DNA of 64,000 bases from contig JADJXG010000001.1 in assembly GCA_016715965.1 (NCBI GenBank), positions 3,601,501 to 3,665,500 of the forward strand. The letters run 5' to 3'. Made by a program: the position numbers and the translations under genes. Positions within the stretch are counted from its first letter, which is position 1; every line of letters begins with the position of its first letter. Under the pieces are notes generated by a model. The model was given only the letters and a program-made list of their open reading frames with translations, made no database searches and was not told the DNA's origin. Below, piece by piece: positions 1 through 9,199 of this stretch. The stretch comes from Saprospiraceae bacterium. Lineage in GTDB: Bacteria; Bacteroidota; Bacteroidia; Chitinophagales; Saprospiraceae.

Positions 1-669
1 ATAGATGATGCCTCCAGTTGGCAGATCTGGGGCCGGAATATATTCCATTAATTCATCCGTACTGATTTCAGGATTGCGGACCAAAGCGATGGTGCCATCG
101 CATACTTCTCTGAGATTGTGAGGAAGCATGTTGGTCGCCATCCCTACTGCAATTCCAGAAGACCCGTTGACCAACAGATTGGGAAACTTGGCGGGAAGTA
201 CAGTTGGTTCCTCCAATGAATCATCAAAATTCAACCTAAAGTCCACAGTTTCTTTTTCGATTCCTTCCAAAAGTTCATCTGAAATTCTGGCCAATCTGGC
301 TTCGGTATATCTCATAGCTGCCGGAGAATCACCATCCACAGAACCAAAATTGCCCTGACCATCGATTAAGGGATTTCTCATGCTCCACTCCTGCGCCATC
401 CTTACCATCGCATCATACACACTGGAATCTCCGTGCGGATGATATTTTCCAAGGACCTCCCCAACAATTCTGGCCGATTTTTTATAAGGTCTGTTGTACC
501 GCATCCCCAAATCGTGCATTCCGTACAAAACCCTTCGGTGAACTGGCTTTAATCCATCCCTCACATCTGGCAAGGCCCGGGAGACGATGACCGACATGGA
601 ATAATCAATATAGGCTGTTTGGAGTTGTGTCTCAATATTAACCGGTATAATTCTGTCTAATTCTGACAT
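1..669 (-). CDS. gyrA: DNA gyrase subunit A, N-terminal part (runs off the left edge)
   Basis: The reading frame is open from the ATG at 669 to the window edge, giving 223 residues. It has the typical GyrA start (RIIPVNIE, then AYIDYSMSVIVSRALPDVRDG), the quinolone-resistance region HPHGDSSVYDAMV, and the catalytic tyrosine in AAMRYTEARL. GyrA forms the A2B2 gyrase that introduces negative supercoils; this part is the DNA-cleaving winged-helix/tower domain. ParC is the alternative, but the spacing and the NFGSVDGDSPAAMRYTEA block favour GyrA. Ser follows Asp in the resistance region (GDSSVYD), the usual drug-sensitive form. The C-terminal beta-pinwheel is outside the window. Confidence 0.95.
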   Translation of the reverse strand, partial: MSELDRIIPVNIETQLQTAYIDYSMSVIVSRALPDVRDGLKPVHRRVLYGMHDLGMRYNRPYKKSARIVGEVLGKYHPHGDSSVYDAMVRMAQEWSMRNPLIDGQGNFGSVDGDSPAAMRYTEARLARISDELLEGIEKETVDFRLNFDDSLEEPTVLPAKFPNLLVNGSSGIAVGMATNMLPHNLREVCDGTIALVRNPEISTDELMEYIPAPDLPTGGIIY

Positions 670-832
670 AAATTTCGATGGGTATTTTTAAAGAGTGCAA
701 AGATACAATACATGAGGGCAATGGGCAAAAAAACAATCTCTTTTTTTAAGATATTAATTTCTGACAATGTAAGTCTTATATATTTAATATTATTTAATAT
801 ATAAAGGCTTAATATTCCTAATGGAATCCTCC

Positions 833-840
833 TATCTTTG
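833..840 (+). promoter_or_regulatory. -7 promoter box for ubiE
   Basis: TATCTTTG fits the Bacteroidota -7 consensus TAnnTTTG exactly. Transcription would start near 846, which excludes the TTG at 838 as start codon and favours the ATG at 853 or 862. Confidence 0.6.
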
Positions 841-861
841 CAGTTTGATAAAATGCGATTC

Positions 862-1590
862 ATGCAGGTCAAACCCTATATTCACGAAAACGATTCTAAA
901 AAAGCACAGGTCCAAAAAATGTTTGACAAAATTTCTCCTGTGTATGATTTTTTAAATGGATTTTTATCGCTTGGAATAGACCGCGTCTGGAGAAAAAAAG
1001 CATTGAAGTATATTCCGGCAGAAACTTCCAATCTTTTAGATGTTGCAACAGGGACAGGGGCTTTGGCCATTCAGGCGGCAAAAACGCATCCTTCTGTACA
1101 AATCATAGGAGTGGACATATCAGAAGGAATGATCCAGTCAGGTATTCAGAAAATAAATCAGAAGAATCTCCACTCCAGAATTTCTCTTCGGACAGGCGAT
1201 AGCGAAAACCTTGATTTTGCAGAGGGTTCTTTTCAATGCGTTACTGCTGCTTTTGGGGTGAGAAATTTTGAAAATTTGAACAAAGGATTGACGGAAATGT
1301 ACCGGGTGCTTTCAAAAGGAGGGCGGTGTATCGTACTTGAATTCTCAAAACCCAGAATTTTTCCATTCAAACAAATATTTGGTTTTTATTTTCGTTATTT
1401 ATTGCCTTTTACTGGAAAACTCATTTCCAAAGATCCGCGTGCTTACAGTTATTTGTACGAATCCGTTCAGCTGTTTCCGGATTATGGAAATTTTGTGGCT
1501 CAGATGGAAAAGGCGGGATTTACAAATTGCTTTTACAAATCACTCAGTTTAGGAATATGTTGTATTTACATTGGCGAAAAGTCATCCTGA
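862..1590 (+). CDS. ubiE: Demethylmenaquinone methyltransferase UbiE/MenG
   Basis: This 242-residue class I SAM-dependent methyltransferase makes the last step of menaquinone synthesis, C-methylating demethylmenaquinone. The SAM-binding motif LDVATGTGALAI is at about residues 59-70, with the acidic VDIS at 84-87, and the family signatures KMFDKISPVYDFLN and AAFGVRNFENL are present. The ATG at 862 is chosen because it gives the usual family N-terminus and a short leader behind the -7 box at 833-840; the ATG at 853 is possible. Its 3' end overlaps the porT-like gene start by 34 bases, so the two are probably translated together. Bacteroidota use menaquinone as their main respiratory quinone. 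Confidence 0.95.
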   Translation: MQVKPYIHENDSKKAQVQKMFDKISPVYDFLNGFLSLGIDRVWRKKALKYIPAETSNLLDVATGTGALAIQAAKTHPSVQIIGVDISEGMIQSGIQKINQKNLHSRISLRTGDSENLDFAEGSFQCVTAAFGVRNFENLNKGLTEMYRVLSKGGRCIVLEFSKPRIFPFKQIFGFYFRYLLPFTGKLISKDPRAYSYLYESVQLFPDYGNFVAQMEKAGFTNCFYKSLSLGICCIYIGEKSS

Positions 1591-2273
1591 TTGCTCTGTT
1601 TTCATTCATTGCAACAGAATTTTTTGCACAGAGCAGACAACACAGTTACAATTATGAAGGATTCCGGAGAAAAGACCATTATTTTGGCTTGACCTTAGGA
1701 TACAACCAATCCGGTTATAAAATCGAACATGGAAGAACTCTAAGACCTGGTGGTGTTTTCCGGGTCAACAACAGTGTATCCAATGGTGGATTGACTCTCT
1801 GCATGATCACCAATTTCAAAATTGGCGAATACGTGGATTACAGAATTTTACCTTCAATTTCACTTTCTTACCGAACCCTGACATTTACACCTTCTGCCGG
1901 TGGCCCAATCAAAGAACACAAGATCGAATCAGTTTTTGGTGAAATCCCAATGATTGTAAGATTCACCTCTGCTCCTTACAAGGATTTTAGAGTATTTATG
2001 CTTTCAGGTGTCAAATATTCCTATGATTTTGCATCCAACAGTCGCTCTGACAAAACCCGCTTCGAATTGATCCGAATTTCTCCCCACGACTTTCAGGTGG
2101 AGCTCGGAGTGGGGATGCAGTTTTACATGCCCTTTTTTATTTTTTCGCCAGAGATCAAATTTTCTCATGGCATTAGCAATTTGTTGATTTACGACACCAA
2201 ATTAGTCGAGTCCACATTAATTGATAAACTATTTAGCCGAAGTCTTACGATTTCACTGCATTTTGAAGGTTGA
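1557..2273 (+). CDS. porT: PorT-like outer-membrane protein of the type IX secretion system
   Basis: The 238-residue product starts with a signal peptide (LILIALFSF-type core ending FFAQ) followed by alternating beta-strand sequence ending in an aromatic-rich C-terminus, as in small eight-stranded outer-membrane barrels. Length, motif pattern and position directly after ubiE match the PorT component needed for T9SS export and gliding. The ATG at 1557 is preferred over one at 1527 because it begins just before the signal peptide. The gene overlaps ubiE upstream and converges with the phosphodiesterase gene, overlapping it by 29 bases. A generic barrel of the PorT family without a T9SS role is the alternative, but T9SS cargo genes elsewhere in the window support the call. 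Confidence 0.8.
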   Translation: MLYLHWRKVILIALFSFIATEFFAQSRQHSYNYEGFRRKDHYFGLTLGYNQSGYKIEHGRTLRPGGVFRVNNSVSNGGLTLCMITNFKIGEYVDYRILPSISLSYRTLTFTPSAGGPIKEHKIESVFGEIPMIVRFTSAPYKDFRVFMLSGVKYSYDFASNSRSDKTRFELIRISPHDFQVELGVGMQFYMPFFIFSPEIKFSHGISNLLIYDTKLVESTLIDKLFSRSLTISLHFEG

Positions 2274-2841
2274 TCCAGTCTTGGGACGCTGCATCAATCT
2301 CTTTGTAAAATGAGGTAAAATGATCATTGATCTGCGCTTCATGTTTTATGATCAGAGAAATGCATTGTGTAAAATCTACCGAAAATTTTGCTTTGCGATT
2401 CATTCTCCGCATGACATCTTCCATTCCTTCCAGACTTTGGTACTGTTGCAACCATTTTCCCTGAATCATTTTCGCAGTCAGATCTCCTGCTGCAGTGGGA
2501 AAACTTGATATTGAATTGCTCAATATCTGGTAAACTTTTTGGCTAAATATTTGATAGTTCTCATGGTGCAAATCCTGCCAGTTTTGATGGATAAAATAAT
2601 CCATAATGATGTCTGTTGCAACAGGAGCATATTTCCCAACTGCTTCCCTCATGAGGACATTCATTTGATCCACCGACGGGTTCTGATCTGTAAAATGATC
2701 AATAAAACGATGAAATAAAATTCCCAAATGATATGATTCGGGAAGAAAAGGCACCTCCTTTTTGTGGACGAGATCGCCCAGGTAATTCCCAACCATTAGG
2801 TTTTCGTCGGGATGGGCCAGCAACAAATGTCCCAGAAAATT
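2245..2841 (-). CDS. Acyl carrier protein phosphodiesterase (AcpH family)
   Basis: The 198-residue product has the family start MNFLGHLLLAHPD, the motif GNYLGDLVHKK, and histidine/aspartate pairs (GILFHRFIDHFTD, DIIMDYFIHQNW) typical of the HD-like metal hydrolase fold of ACP phosphodiesterase. The family removes the 4'-phosphopantetheine arm from holo-ACP. The start at 2841 is used because the family begins at MNFLGH; a further 24 codons upstream are open but not family-like. It is divergent from ychF and converges with the porT-like gene. Confidence 0.85.
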   Translation of the reverse strand, partial: NFLGHLLLAHPDENLMVGNYLGDLVHKKEVPFLPESYHLGILFHRFIDHFTDQNPSVDQMNVLMREAVGKYAPVATDIIMDYFIHQNWQDLHHENYQIFSQKVYQILSNSISSFPTAAGDLTAKMIQGKWLQQYQSLEGMEDVMRRMNRKAKFSVDFTQCISLIIKHEAQINDHFTSFYKEIDAASQDWINLQNAVKS

Positions 2842-2891
2842 CATCCTTGCATATAACCCATTCCACTTGCCCTTGTTGTGTGTGGAATGTT

Positions 2892-2899
2892 TACCTTTG
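2892..2899 (+). promoter_or_regulatory. -7 promoter box for ychF
   Basis: TACCTTTG is a perfect TAnnTTTG match, 27 bases before the ychF ATG. It lies within the unused upstream extension of the divergent phosphodiesterase frame, which supports the shorter start of that gene. Confidence 0.6.
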
Positions 2900-2925
2900 C
2901 CCCTCATTTTCAAAAAATCTAATCT

Positions 2926-4020
2926 ATGGGATTACAATGCGGCATCGTCGGACTACCCAATGTGGGCAAGTCCACCTTGTTTAATGCCTTAACCTCTGCC
3001 GGCGCACTTGCCGCAAACTACCCTTTTGCGACCAAAGATCCTAATCTTGGTGTCATTACCGTGCCGGACGACAGGCTTAGGATGTTGGCAGATCTGGTCC
3101 ATCCCCAAAGAGTAGTTCCCACTACGGTGGATATTCTTGACATCGCCGGATTGATTAAAGGAGCTTCTAAGGGCGAGGGTCTGGGCAATCAGTTCTTGGC
3201 CAATATCCGGGAAGTAGATGCCATCCTCCACGTGGTGCGTTGCTTTGACAATGACAACGTGGTCCATGTTGACGGATCTGTTGATCCCGTTAGGGATAAA
3301 GAAATTGTAGATACAGAGTTGATCCTTAAGGACCTTGAGACCATGGAAAAAAGAGTAGAACGTCTCCGCAAACAATCCAAAACGGGCGACAAAGAAATCC
3401 TTCGAGAAATCGAGCTCAGTGATATGATTTTGGTCCATATGGCCGATGGAAAAACGGCAAGGTCCTTTATCACCGATGAAGAAACAGCTGCTTTTGTCAA
3501 AAACAGTCAGATACTTACGGGCAAACCTGTATTGTATGTCTGCAATGTCGATGAGGCTTCGGTCCACCAAGGTAACAAGCATACGGAACGTTTTAAAGAA
3601 TTTGTCGCTCCAGAAAATGCTGAAGTTTTGATCATCTGCGCCGGAATTGAAGCTGAAATCACGGAACTTCCGGAAGAAGACAGGGCAGGTTTTTTTGAAG
3701 AAATGGGACTAAAAGAACCCGGCACATATAGCATTACAAGAGCAGCCTATCGCTTATTGGATTTAATCACGTATTTCACGGCCGGTGAAAAAGAAGTCAG
3801 AGCTTGGACCATCCGTAAAGGTACGAAAGCTCCTGGAGCAGCAGGTGTTATCCACTCAGATTTTGAAAAAGGGTTTATACGCGCAGAAGTCATCCACTTT
3901 CACGATTATATTAATTACAAAACAGAAGCAGCCGCCAAATCTGCGGGCAAAATGGCCACGGAAGGGAAAGAATATGTGGTTCAGGACGGAGATGTGATGC
4001 ATTTCTTATTCAATGTTTAG
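2926..4020 (+). CDS. ychF: Ribosome-binding ATPase YchF/OLA1
   Basis: Full-length 364-residue P-loop protein. The Walker A GLPNVGKST is at about residues 9-17, followed by switch region DIAGLIKGASKGEGLGNQFL, a coiled-coil insert (LETMEKRVERLRKQ) and the C-terminal TGS-like domain with FIRAEVIHFHDY. YchF belongs to the Obg family but binds ATP in preference to GTP, associates with ribosomes and is linked to redox stress. It is monocistronic behind its own promoter. Confidence 0.97.
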   Translation: MGLQCGIVGLPNVGKSTLFNALTSAGALAANYPFATKDPNLGVITVPDDRLRMLADLVHPQRVVPTTVDILDIAGLIKGASKGEGLGNQFLANIREVDAILHVVRCFDNDNVVHVDGSVDPVRDKEIVDTELILKDLETMEKRVERLRKQSKTGDKEILREIELSDMILVHMADGKTARSFITDEETAAFVKNSQILTGKPVLYVCNVDEASVHQGNKHTERFKEFVAPENAEVLIICAGIEAEITELPEEDRAGFFEEMGLKEPGTYSITRAAYRLLDLITYFTAGEKEVRAWTIRKGTKAPGAAGVIHSDFEKGFIRAEVIHFHDYINYKTEAAAKSAGKMATEGKEYVVQDGDVMHFLFNV

Positions 4021-4417
4021 ATGACCTAATTTCAATCATTAAACCATAGCATAGGTATTCTGAGAAATCTTCATTTTATACACTAAGGACAACATCTAAT
4101 TATTTTGGAGAAAGAACTTTGTTTCACCCAGAATTGGAAACAGGCATTATCTTGATTGTTAAAATACCAACGAAGGCTTGTAACTACTCGATCAATTTGT
4201 CTAAGAACAAGAGCTTATTACATTTTTGAAAATCAATAAAAAGATTTCATCGCCAAGCAAGGAGTCAGATAATTCTTTGCTATTTAATAGAGGACAAATT
4301 TGGAGAAGAAAAAAGTATTTAAAAGTATTTTTGTTTGTATTATAATCCCTTTTCAGGATTCACATGAATGGTCCTGTGCTGTAATTTCTAAAGTTATACC
4401 TGGTTCCAATCAGGAAT
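4021..4417. other. Intergenic stretch without a recognised gene
   Basis: Nothing codes convincingly here on either strand. It lies between the convergent ends of ychF and the ribonuclease Z gene and is AT-rich. I see no strong terminator hairpin. Confidence 0.5.
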
Positions 4418-5374
4418 TCAAATAACAGAAAAAGAAGATGAACGAATCTCCATTCTAAGTCCTTCTTTTCCCAAAATGGTATTTGGAAAAATTGTGCGGC
4501 ATTCATCGAGAATAACTTGCAAGTCTTTATACCTGGAAGAATAATGGCCGGTAATCAATTGACCCACTTCAGCCTTTTTGGCAAATTCCGCAGCCTGACG
4601 CGCGGTGGTATGGCCAGTTTGATGTGCCTTATCCGCCAAATCATCCAGGTAGGTGGTCTCATGGTACAAAACATCTGTCCCGTGCAATTTTGGAATCAAA
4701 GATTCCATATATCGGGTGTCGCTGCAATAGGCATAGGATCTTCTGAATTCTTCTGTAAAAGTTAATTCATCAGCATGGTATACTCGACCTTCTGAATCGC
4801 AAACTGATTCTCCAATTATGATCCTTTGGTAATCCTCCAATGCAATCGAAAGTTGGTCTAATTTATCCATATTCAGTCTCCTGATTTGCTTGTGGATTTT
4901 TAATTGATAACCCATCGTTGGAATTCTGTGATCCAATGGAAAGGCTTGAATGCTTCTCCATTCCTCATCCATTACAATGCTTGGCTTTTGGTCCAATTCA
5001 ATAAATTCGATTTCAAAACATGGTTTTACCTGGCTGTGATAAAAAATGTTGTGTAGGTAATCTTTAATGCCACGAGGGCCTGCAATCTTCAAAGGATTTT
5101 CACGCTGCAAATGACAAAAGCTAGTAATCAAACCCGGCAATCCGTATACATGATCTCCATGCATATGAGAGATCAGTATCCATCCGATTTTATTCCACTT
5201 TACACGATGTGCCCATAGACGATTTTGGCTTGCCTCTCCACAATCAATCAGAAAAAGATCCTCACCCATTCGAATCACTTGGGCACTTGGAAATCTTGAA
5301 TCGGAAGGAATCGCCGACGAGCTGCCCAAAATCAGCAAGTCAAAAGGAATGCTATTCTTCTTCTCCTTCTGCAT
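4418..5374 (-). CDS. rnz: Ribonuclease Z (tRNA 3' endonuclease)
   Basis: 318-residue metallo-beta-lactamase-fold nuclease that trims tRNA precursors at the 3' end after the discriminator base. The zinc motif HMHGDH is at residues 70-75, preceded by FLIDCGEASQ and followed by YGLPGL. Further ligands are visible in YCSDTRYM, YHETTYLDD and ITGHYSSRY. This enzyme is relevant to the window because the tRNA-Asp at 19.6 kb has no encoded CCA and needs 3' processing. Its start lies inside the STAS gene (23-base overlap), so the two form an operon. Confidence 0.95.
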   Translation of the reverse strand: MQKEKKNSIPFDLLILGSSSAIPSDSRFPSAQVIRMGEDLFLIDCGEASQNRLWAHRVKWNKIGWILISHMHGDHVYGLPGLITSFCHLQRENPLKIAGPRGIKDYLHNIFYHSQVKPCFEIEFIELDQKPSIVMDEEWRSIQAFPLDHRIPTMGYQLKIHKQIRRLNMDKLDQLSIALEDYQRIIIGESVCDSEGRVYHADELTFTEEFRRSYAYCSDTRYMESLIPKLHGTDVLYHETTYLDDLADKAHQTGHTTARQAAEFAKKAEVGQLITGHYSSRYKDLQVILDECRTIFPNTILGKEGLRMEIRSSSFSVI

Positions 5375-5735
5375 TTAGGTCTCTCTCGATATCCTCCATA
5401 AAAACATATTCGACGGACTCATCCAAGGTGGGGATGATGGTGAGAATACTGTCTAATTTAGAAATCTCGATCAGTTTACGTACGCCTTCTGAATTCATGT
5501 TGCACATGACAAAACTACCATCTTCACTCCACAGGCGATTGGCGGTCAGAATAGAACTCAAACCTGAAGAATCAATGTACTGGACGTCCTTGAGATCCAG
5601 GATCAGATTGCGGACTCCTTCGTTTTTTAAGAAAACAAATTCGGATTTGAGGTCAGGTGCAATCAAAGAATTGAGATTGGGTTCTTCTAAAGAAAAAACA
5701 GCATACCGGTCCTGCTTGTCTATTTGATACTTCAT
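5352..5735 (-). CDS. STAS-domain protein, anti-sigma-factor antagonist type
   Basis: 127 residues forming a single STAS domain. The conserved loop YIDSSGLSSIL carries the phosphorylatable serine (Ser56 or Ser57), preceded by the strand NLILDLKDV. Such proteins are switched by serine kinases and bind anti-sigma factors or other partners. An acidic tail (last 15 residues) is added. It is the first gene of a two-gene operon with rnz, a common pairing in Bacteroidota. The cognate kinase is not visible in the window. Confidence 0.85.
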   Translation of the reverse strand: MKYQIDKQDRYAVFSLEEPNLNSLIAPDLKSEFVFLKNEGVRNLILDLKDVQYIDSSGLSSILTANRLWSEDGSFVMCNMNSEGVRKLIEISKLDSILTIIPTLDESVEYVFMEDIERDLNAEGEEE

Positions 5736-5891
5736 TGATATTCAATTAATTAATTATGTTTAAATGATTTATTTCCAATATTCTACACATGCAAAAAACA
5801 AATATCTGAATTGAAATTAAAAATATTGATTACTTTTGAGGACGCAAATGTAACGAAACTTTGTTTCCGAATCGTCTAGTGAGATGTTATC

Positions 5892-5940
5892 CATACCAGC
5901 GGAACCGAAACAATTCCACGAGCTGGTATGTTTTCAAATC
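5892..5940 (+). promoter_or_regulatory. Inverted repeat upstream of clpC
   Basis: CATACCAGC at 5892-5900 is perfectly mirrored by GCTGGTATG at 5932-5940. A second mirrored pair lies inside it (GGAA at 5901-5904 and TTCC at 5924-5927). It lies 43 bases upstream of the clpC start and could be a repressor operator, an RNA hairpin in the leader, or a terminator. It does not look like a CIRCE element. Confidence 0.45.
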
Positions 5941-5983
5941 TTCGAAAGAAACAAATTATTCATAAACAAGATTTCCTTTTTCA

Positions 5984-8530
5984 ATGAACAAAAGGTTTTC
6001 AGCTAAAGTAAAAAAAGTGTTGGCAAACAGCCGTGAAGAAGCCCTCAAGCTTGGACACGATTACATTGGTACTGAGCACATACTGCTTGGAATGCTCCAG
6101 GAATCAGATACCCTGGCCATCCATGTCCTCAAATCTCTAAAGATCAATCTCAGCGAATTGAAGGACCAAATCATCGAAGCCATTCCGGTTCGCAAGGGTG
6201 AAGAAACCAGTTTTCAGGTGGGCAATCTTCCCCTAAACAAACAAGCGGAAAAGGTCCTTAAGTTTACCTACCTCGAAGCCAAAAGTACCAGAGAAGAAGA
6301 AATTTATCCGGAACACTTGATGCTGAGCATCCTCAAAAATCAGGACAATCTGGCTTCCCATATTCTAAAAGACAACAACATTGATTACGATCTTTATCGT
6401 TCTGAATTAGAATACCTGGTCACCCAGGATCACAGCAGCGAAGAAGCTCCAGATATCAGCGCGTCTTCACAAGACCCGGATTCCTTTGAAGAAGAACCAC
6501 CATCCTCATCTTTTTCAAAAAAGTCCGGTTCCAAATCACAGACGCCTGTATTGGACAATTATGGAAGAGACATCACCAAGCTCGCAGAAGATGGACGTCT
6601 TGACCCCATCGTTGGACGGGAAAGAGAGATAGAGCGGGTTTCTCAAATACTCAGCAGACGCAAAAAAAACAATCCGATTTTGATTGGTGAACCCGGTGTT
6701 GGTAAAACTGCCATAGTCGAAGGACTTGCACTTCGAATCATGCAAAAGAAAGTGTCGAGGACTTTGTTTAACAAAAGAATTGTGATGCTTGATCTTGCTG
6801 CACTGGTGGCTGGAACCAAATACAGGGGACAGTTTGAAGAAAGGATCAAAGCCATTATGGGAGAGCTTGAAAAATCCCGGGATGTCATTCTTTTTATTGA
6901 TGAAATTCACACCATTATTGGAGCAGGAGGTGCGACAGGTTCATTGGATGCTTCCAATATTTTTAAACCTGCCTTGGCCCGTGGAGAATTGCAATGTATT
7001 GGAGCCTCCACGCTGGATGAGTACCGCCAACATATTGAGAAAGACGGAGCTCTCGACAGGAGATTCCAGAAAGTAATGGTTGATCCTCCTTCTGTAGAAG
7101 AGGCCTATCAAATCCTTCAAAACATACGACCAAAATACGAAGAATTTCATTCTGTTTCCTATAGCGATGAAGCCATCGATGCCTGTGTTAAATTGAGCGA
7201 TCGTTATATCACCGATCGATTTTTGCCGGACAAAGCTATTGACGTAATGGATGAAGTTGGAGCCCGTGTCCACTTAAAAAACATACACGTACCGAAGCAC
7301 ATCGAAGAAATTGAGACCCAAATAGATTCGATTCGCGAACAAAAAAATCAAGCAGTAAAAGGGCAACAATATGAAAAAGCAGCCGATTTGAGAGATCTGG
7401 AATCTAAACTTCAGAAAAAACTCGAATCTGCTAAGTTTAATTGGGACGAGGAAAGCAAGACAAGAAGGTTTCCGGTGACGGAAGACGACATCGCAGAAGT
7501 GGTGGCCATGATGACGGGAATTCCTGTTAAGAAGGTCGCTCAGAGTGAGAGCAAAAAGCTCGTTAATATGGGCGATTCTATTAAAAATTCAATTATTGGC
7601 CAGGATGAAGCGGTCACTAAAATTGTTAAGGCAATCCAGAGAAACAGGGTTGGATTAAAAGACCCTAAAAAACCAATCGGTAGCTTTATCTTCCTTGGCC
7701 CTACCGGAGTGGGAAAAACAGAAATGGCAAAAGCTTTGGCCAGGTTTATGTTTGACTCGGACGATGCTTTAATCCGGCTTGACATGAGTGAATACATGGA
7801 AAAATTTACGGTGTCGAGATTGATTGGAGCACCTCCAGGCTACGTGGGTTACGAAGAAGGTGGTCAATTGACCGAAAAAGTCAGAAGGAAACCCTATTCA
7901 GTTGTTCTTTTGGACGAAATTGAAAAAGCCCATCCCGATGTTTACAATATTCTGCTTCAGGTTTTGGACGAGGGACAACTAACAGATGGATTGGGACGCA
8001 AAGTGGATTTTAAAAATACGGTCATCATAATGACTTCCAACATTGGAGTAAGACAATTAAAAGATTTTGGTCAGGGTGTTGGTTTTGCCACTAAATCCAG
8101 ACAGGACAACGCAGAAGAGAACACCAGATCAGTCATTAAAAATGCCCTTAAAAAAACCTTTAGTCCTGAATTCCTCAACAGAATAGACGATGTGCTGATT
8201 TTTAATGGGCTTGAAAAAGAGCAAATATTCCAAATTATCCATTTGGTAGTCAACTCTTTGCTAAAGCGCATCGAGCAGATGAAACTAGAATTAAGCATAC
8301 ATCAGGATACCATGGAATTCCTCGCAGAGAAAGGATATGACCCTCAATTTGGGGCTAGACCTTTGCATCGCGCTGTTCAAAAATATCTGGAAGATCCTTT
8401 GGCTGAGTATATCCTAAGTGAAAATCCCGAACCAGGCACAAAGTTGAAAGCAGTCATGAACAAAGAAAAAGATTCAGTTCTCATACAGACAGCTTCCAAA
8501 ACGAGTACGTCCAAAAAATCGCAATCCTGA
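5984..8530 (+). CDS. clpC: AAA+ unfoldase ClpC, partner of the ClpP protease
   Basis: 848 residues in the standard ClpC order. There are two N-terminal repeats (about 1-145), a low-complexity acidic/serine linker (about 150-185), and AAA domain 1 with Walker A GEPGVGKT starting at residue 235 and Walker B VILFIDEIH. A UVR/middle region with coiled coil follows (about 440-480), then AAA domain 2 with Walker A GPTGVGKT starting at residue 572 and Walker B VVLLDEIEKAHPD. The middle domain is the short ClpC type rather than the long ClpB type. ClpC unfolds proteins and feeds them to ClpP. The gene is divergent from the STAS-rnz operon, with an inverted repeat in front. Confidence 0.96.
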   Translation: MNKRFSAKVKKVLANSREEALKLGHDYIGTEHILLGMLQESDTLAIHVLKSLKINLSELKDQIIEAIPVRKGEETSFQVGNLPLNKQAEKVLKFTYLEAKSTREEEIYPEHLMLSILKNQDNLASHILKDNNIDYDLYRSELEYLVTQDHSSEEAPDISASSQDPDSFEEEPPSSSFSKKSGSKSQTPVLDNYGRDITKLAEDGRLDPIVGREREIERVSQILSRRKKNNPILIGEPGVGKTAIVEGLALRIMQKKVSRTLFNKRIVMLDLAALVAGTKYRGQFEERIKAIMGELEKSRDVILFIDEIHTIIGAGGATGSLDASNIFKPALARGELQCIGASTLDEYRQHIEKDGALDRRFQKVMVDPPSVEEAYQILQNIRPKYEEFHSVSYSDEAIDACVKLSDRYITDRFLPDKAIDVMDEVGARVHLKNIHVPKHIEEIETQIDSIREQKNQAVKGQQYEKAADLRDLESKLQKKLESAKFNWDEESKTRRFPVTEDDIAEVVAMMTGIPVKKVAQSESKKLVNMGDSIKNSIIGQDEAVTKIVKAIQRNRVGLKDPKKPIGSFIFLGPTGVGKTEMAKALARFMFDSDDALIRLDMSEYMEKFTVSRLIGAPPGYVGYEEGGQLTEKVRRKPYSVVLLDEIEKAHPDVYNILLQVLDEGQLTDGLGRKVDFKNTVIIMTSNIGVRQLKDFGQGVGFATKSRQDNAEENTRSVIKNALKKTFSPEFLNRIDDVLIFNGLEKEQIFQIIHLVVNSLLKRIEQMKLELSIHQDTMEFLAEKGYDPQFGARPLHRAVQKYLEDPLAEYILSENPEPGTKLKAVMNKEKDSVLIQTASKTSTSKKSQS

Positions 8531-8546
8531 TTTTGGAAAGCTTGTG

Positions 8547-8554
8547 TACTTTTG
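8547..8554 (+). promoter_or_regulatory. -7 promoter box for infC-rpmI-rplT
   Basis: TACTTTTG matches TAnnTTTG and lies 28-35 bases before the infC start region. It sits just after the clpC stop, so the translation genes can be expressed separately from clpC. Confidence 0.55.
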
Positions 8555-8581
8555 TGAGTCAATGATTCTAAATCCCTCAAT

Positions 8582-9169
8582 TTGAATATTAATAGAAAGA
8601 AGCCAGGGCCACTGGACATACTAAGAGGCCAATTCCGCGTTAACGATGAAATTAAAAGCCCCACCATCAGATTGGTGGGCGAAGATTTTGACGAAATCTC
8701 CCAAATCGCTGGTAAAACCATTGAAGCTGGAGTTTACTCTACCGCCCAAGCAGTCAAATGGGCCTATGACTTGGGGATAGATTTGGTTGAAATTACTGCA
8801 AAAGCAGATCCTCCGGTTTGTAAAATCATTGACTTTAACAAGTTTATTTACCTTAAGAAGAAGAAGGAAAAAGAAATTAAAGCCAAAACGGTCAAAGTGG
8901 TCATTAAAGAAATCAGATTTGGACCCAATACCGATGACCATGATTTTGAATTTAAGGTCAAACATGCCACCAAGTTTTTGGAAGAGAACTGTAAGGTCAA
9001 GGCTTATGTGCAGTTTCGTGGACGGGCGATCGCTTTTAAAGACCGGGGAGAATTAATTTTGCTACGATTTATCAATGAATTGGTCCATTTGGGATCCGCA
9101 GAGGAGCTTCCAAGGCTGGAAGGAAAGAGGATGTACGTCATCATTTCTCCCAAAAAGACAAAAAATTAA
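8582..9169 (+). CDS. infC: Translation initiation factor IF-3
   Basis: About 195 residues with the IF-3 N-domain (FRVNDEIKSPTIRLVG, then DLVEITAKADPPVCKIIDFNKF) and C-domain (KEIRFGPNTDDHDFEFKVKHATKFL, RFRGRAIAFKDRG-like block). IF-3 binds the 30S subunit and proofreads start codons. There is no in-frame ATG upstream of the domain; the only candidates are TTG at 8582 and ATT at 8588. A rare start codon is the known means by which infC senses its own product, so the absence of ATG is expected and probably functional. It is first in the infC-rpmI-rplT order. Confidence 0.93.
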   Translation: MNINRKKPGPLDILRGQFRVNDEIKSPTIRLVGEDFDEISQIAGKTIEAGVYSTAQAVKWAYDLGIDLVEITAKADPPVCKIIDFNKFIYLKKKKEKEIKAKTVKVVIKEIRFGPNTDDHDFEFKVKHATKFLEENCKVKAYVQFRGRAIAFKDRGELILLRFINELVHLGSAEELPRLEGKRMYVIISPKKTKN

Positions 9170-9199
9170 TTTTTTTTACCCGATTTTAGAATAAAGATC

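Noticed and set aside
2989..3582. Minus-strand frames inside ychF
   Set aside because: They are shadows of a strongly conserved gene with no family resemblance of their own.
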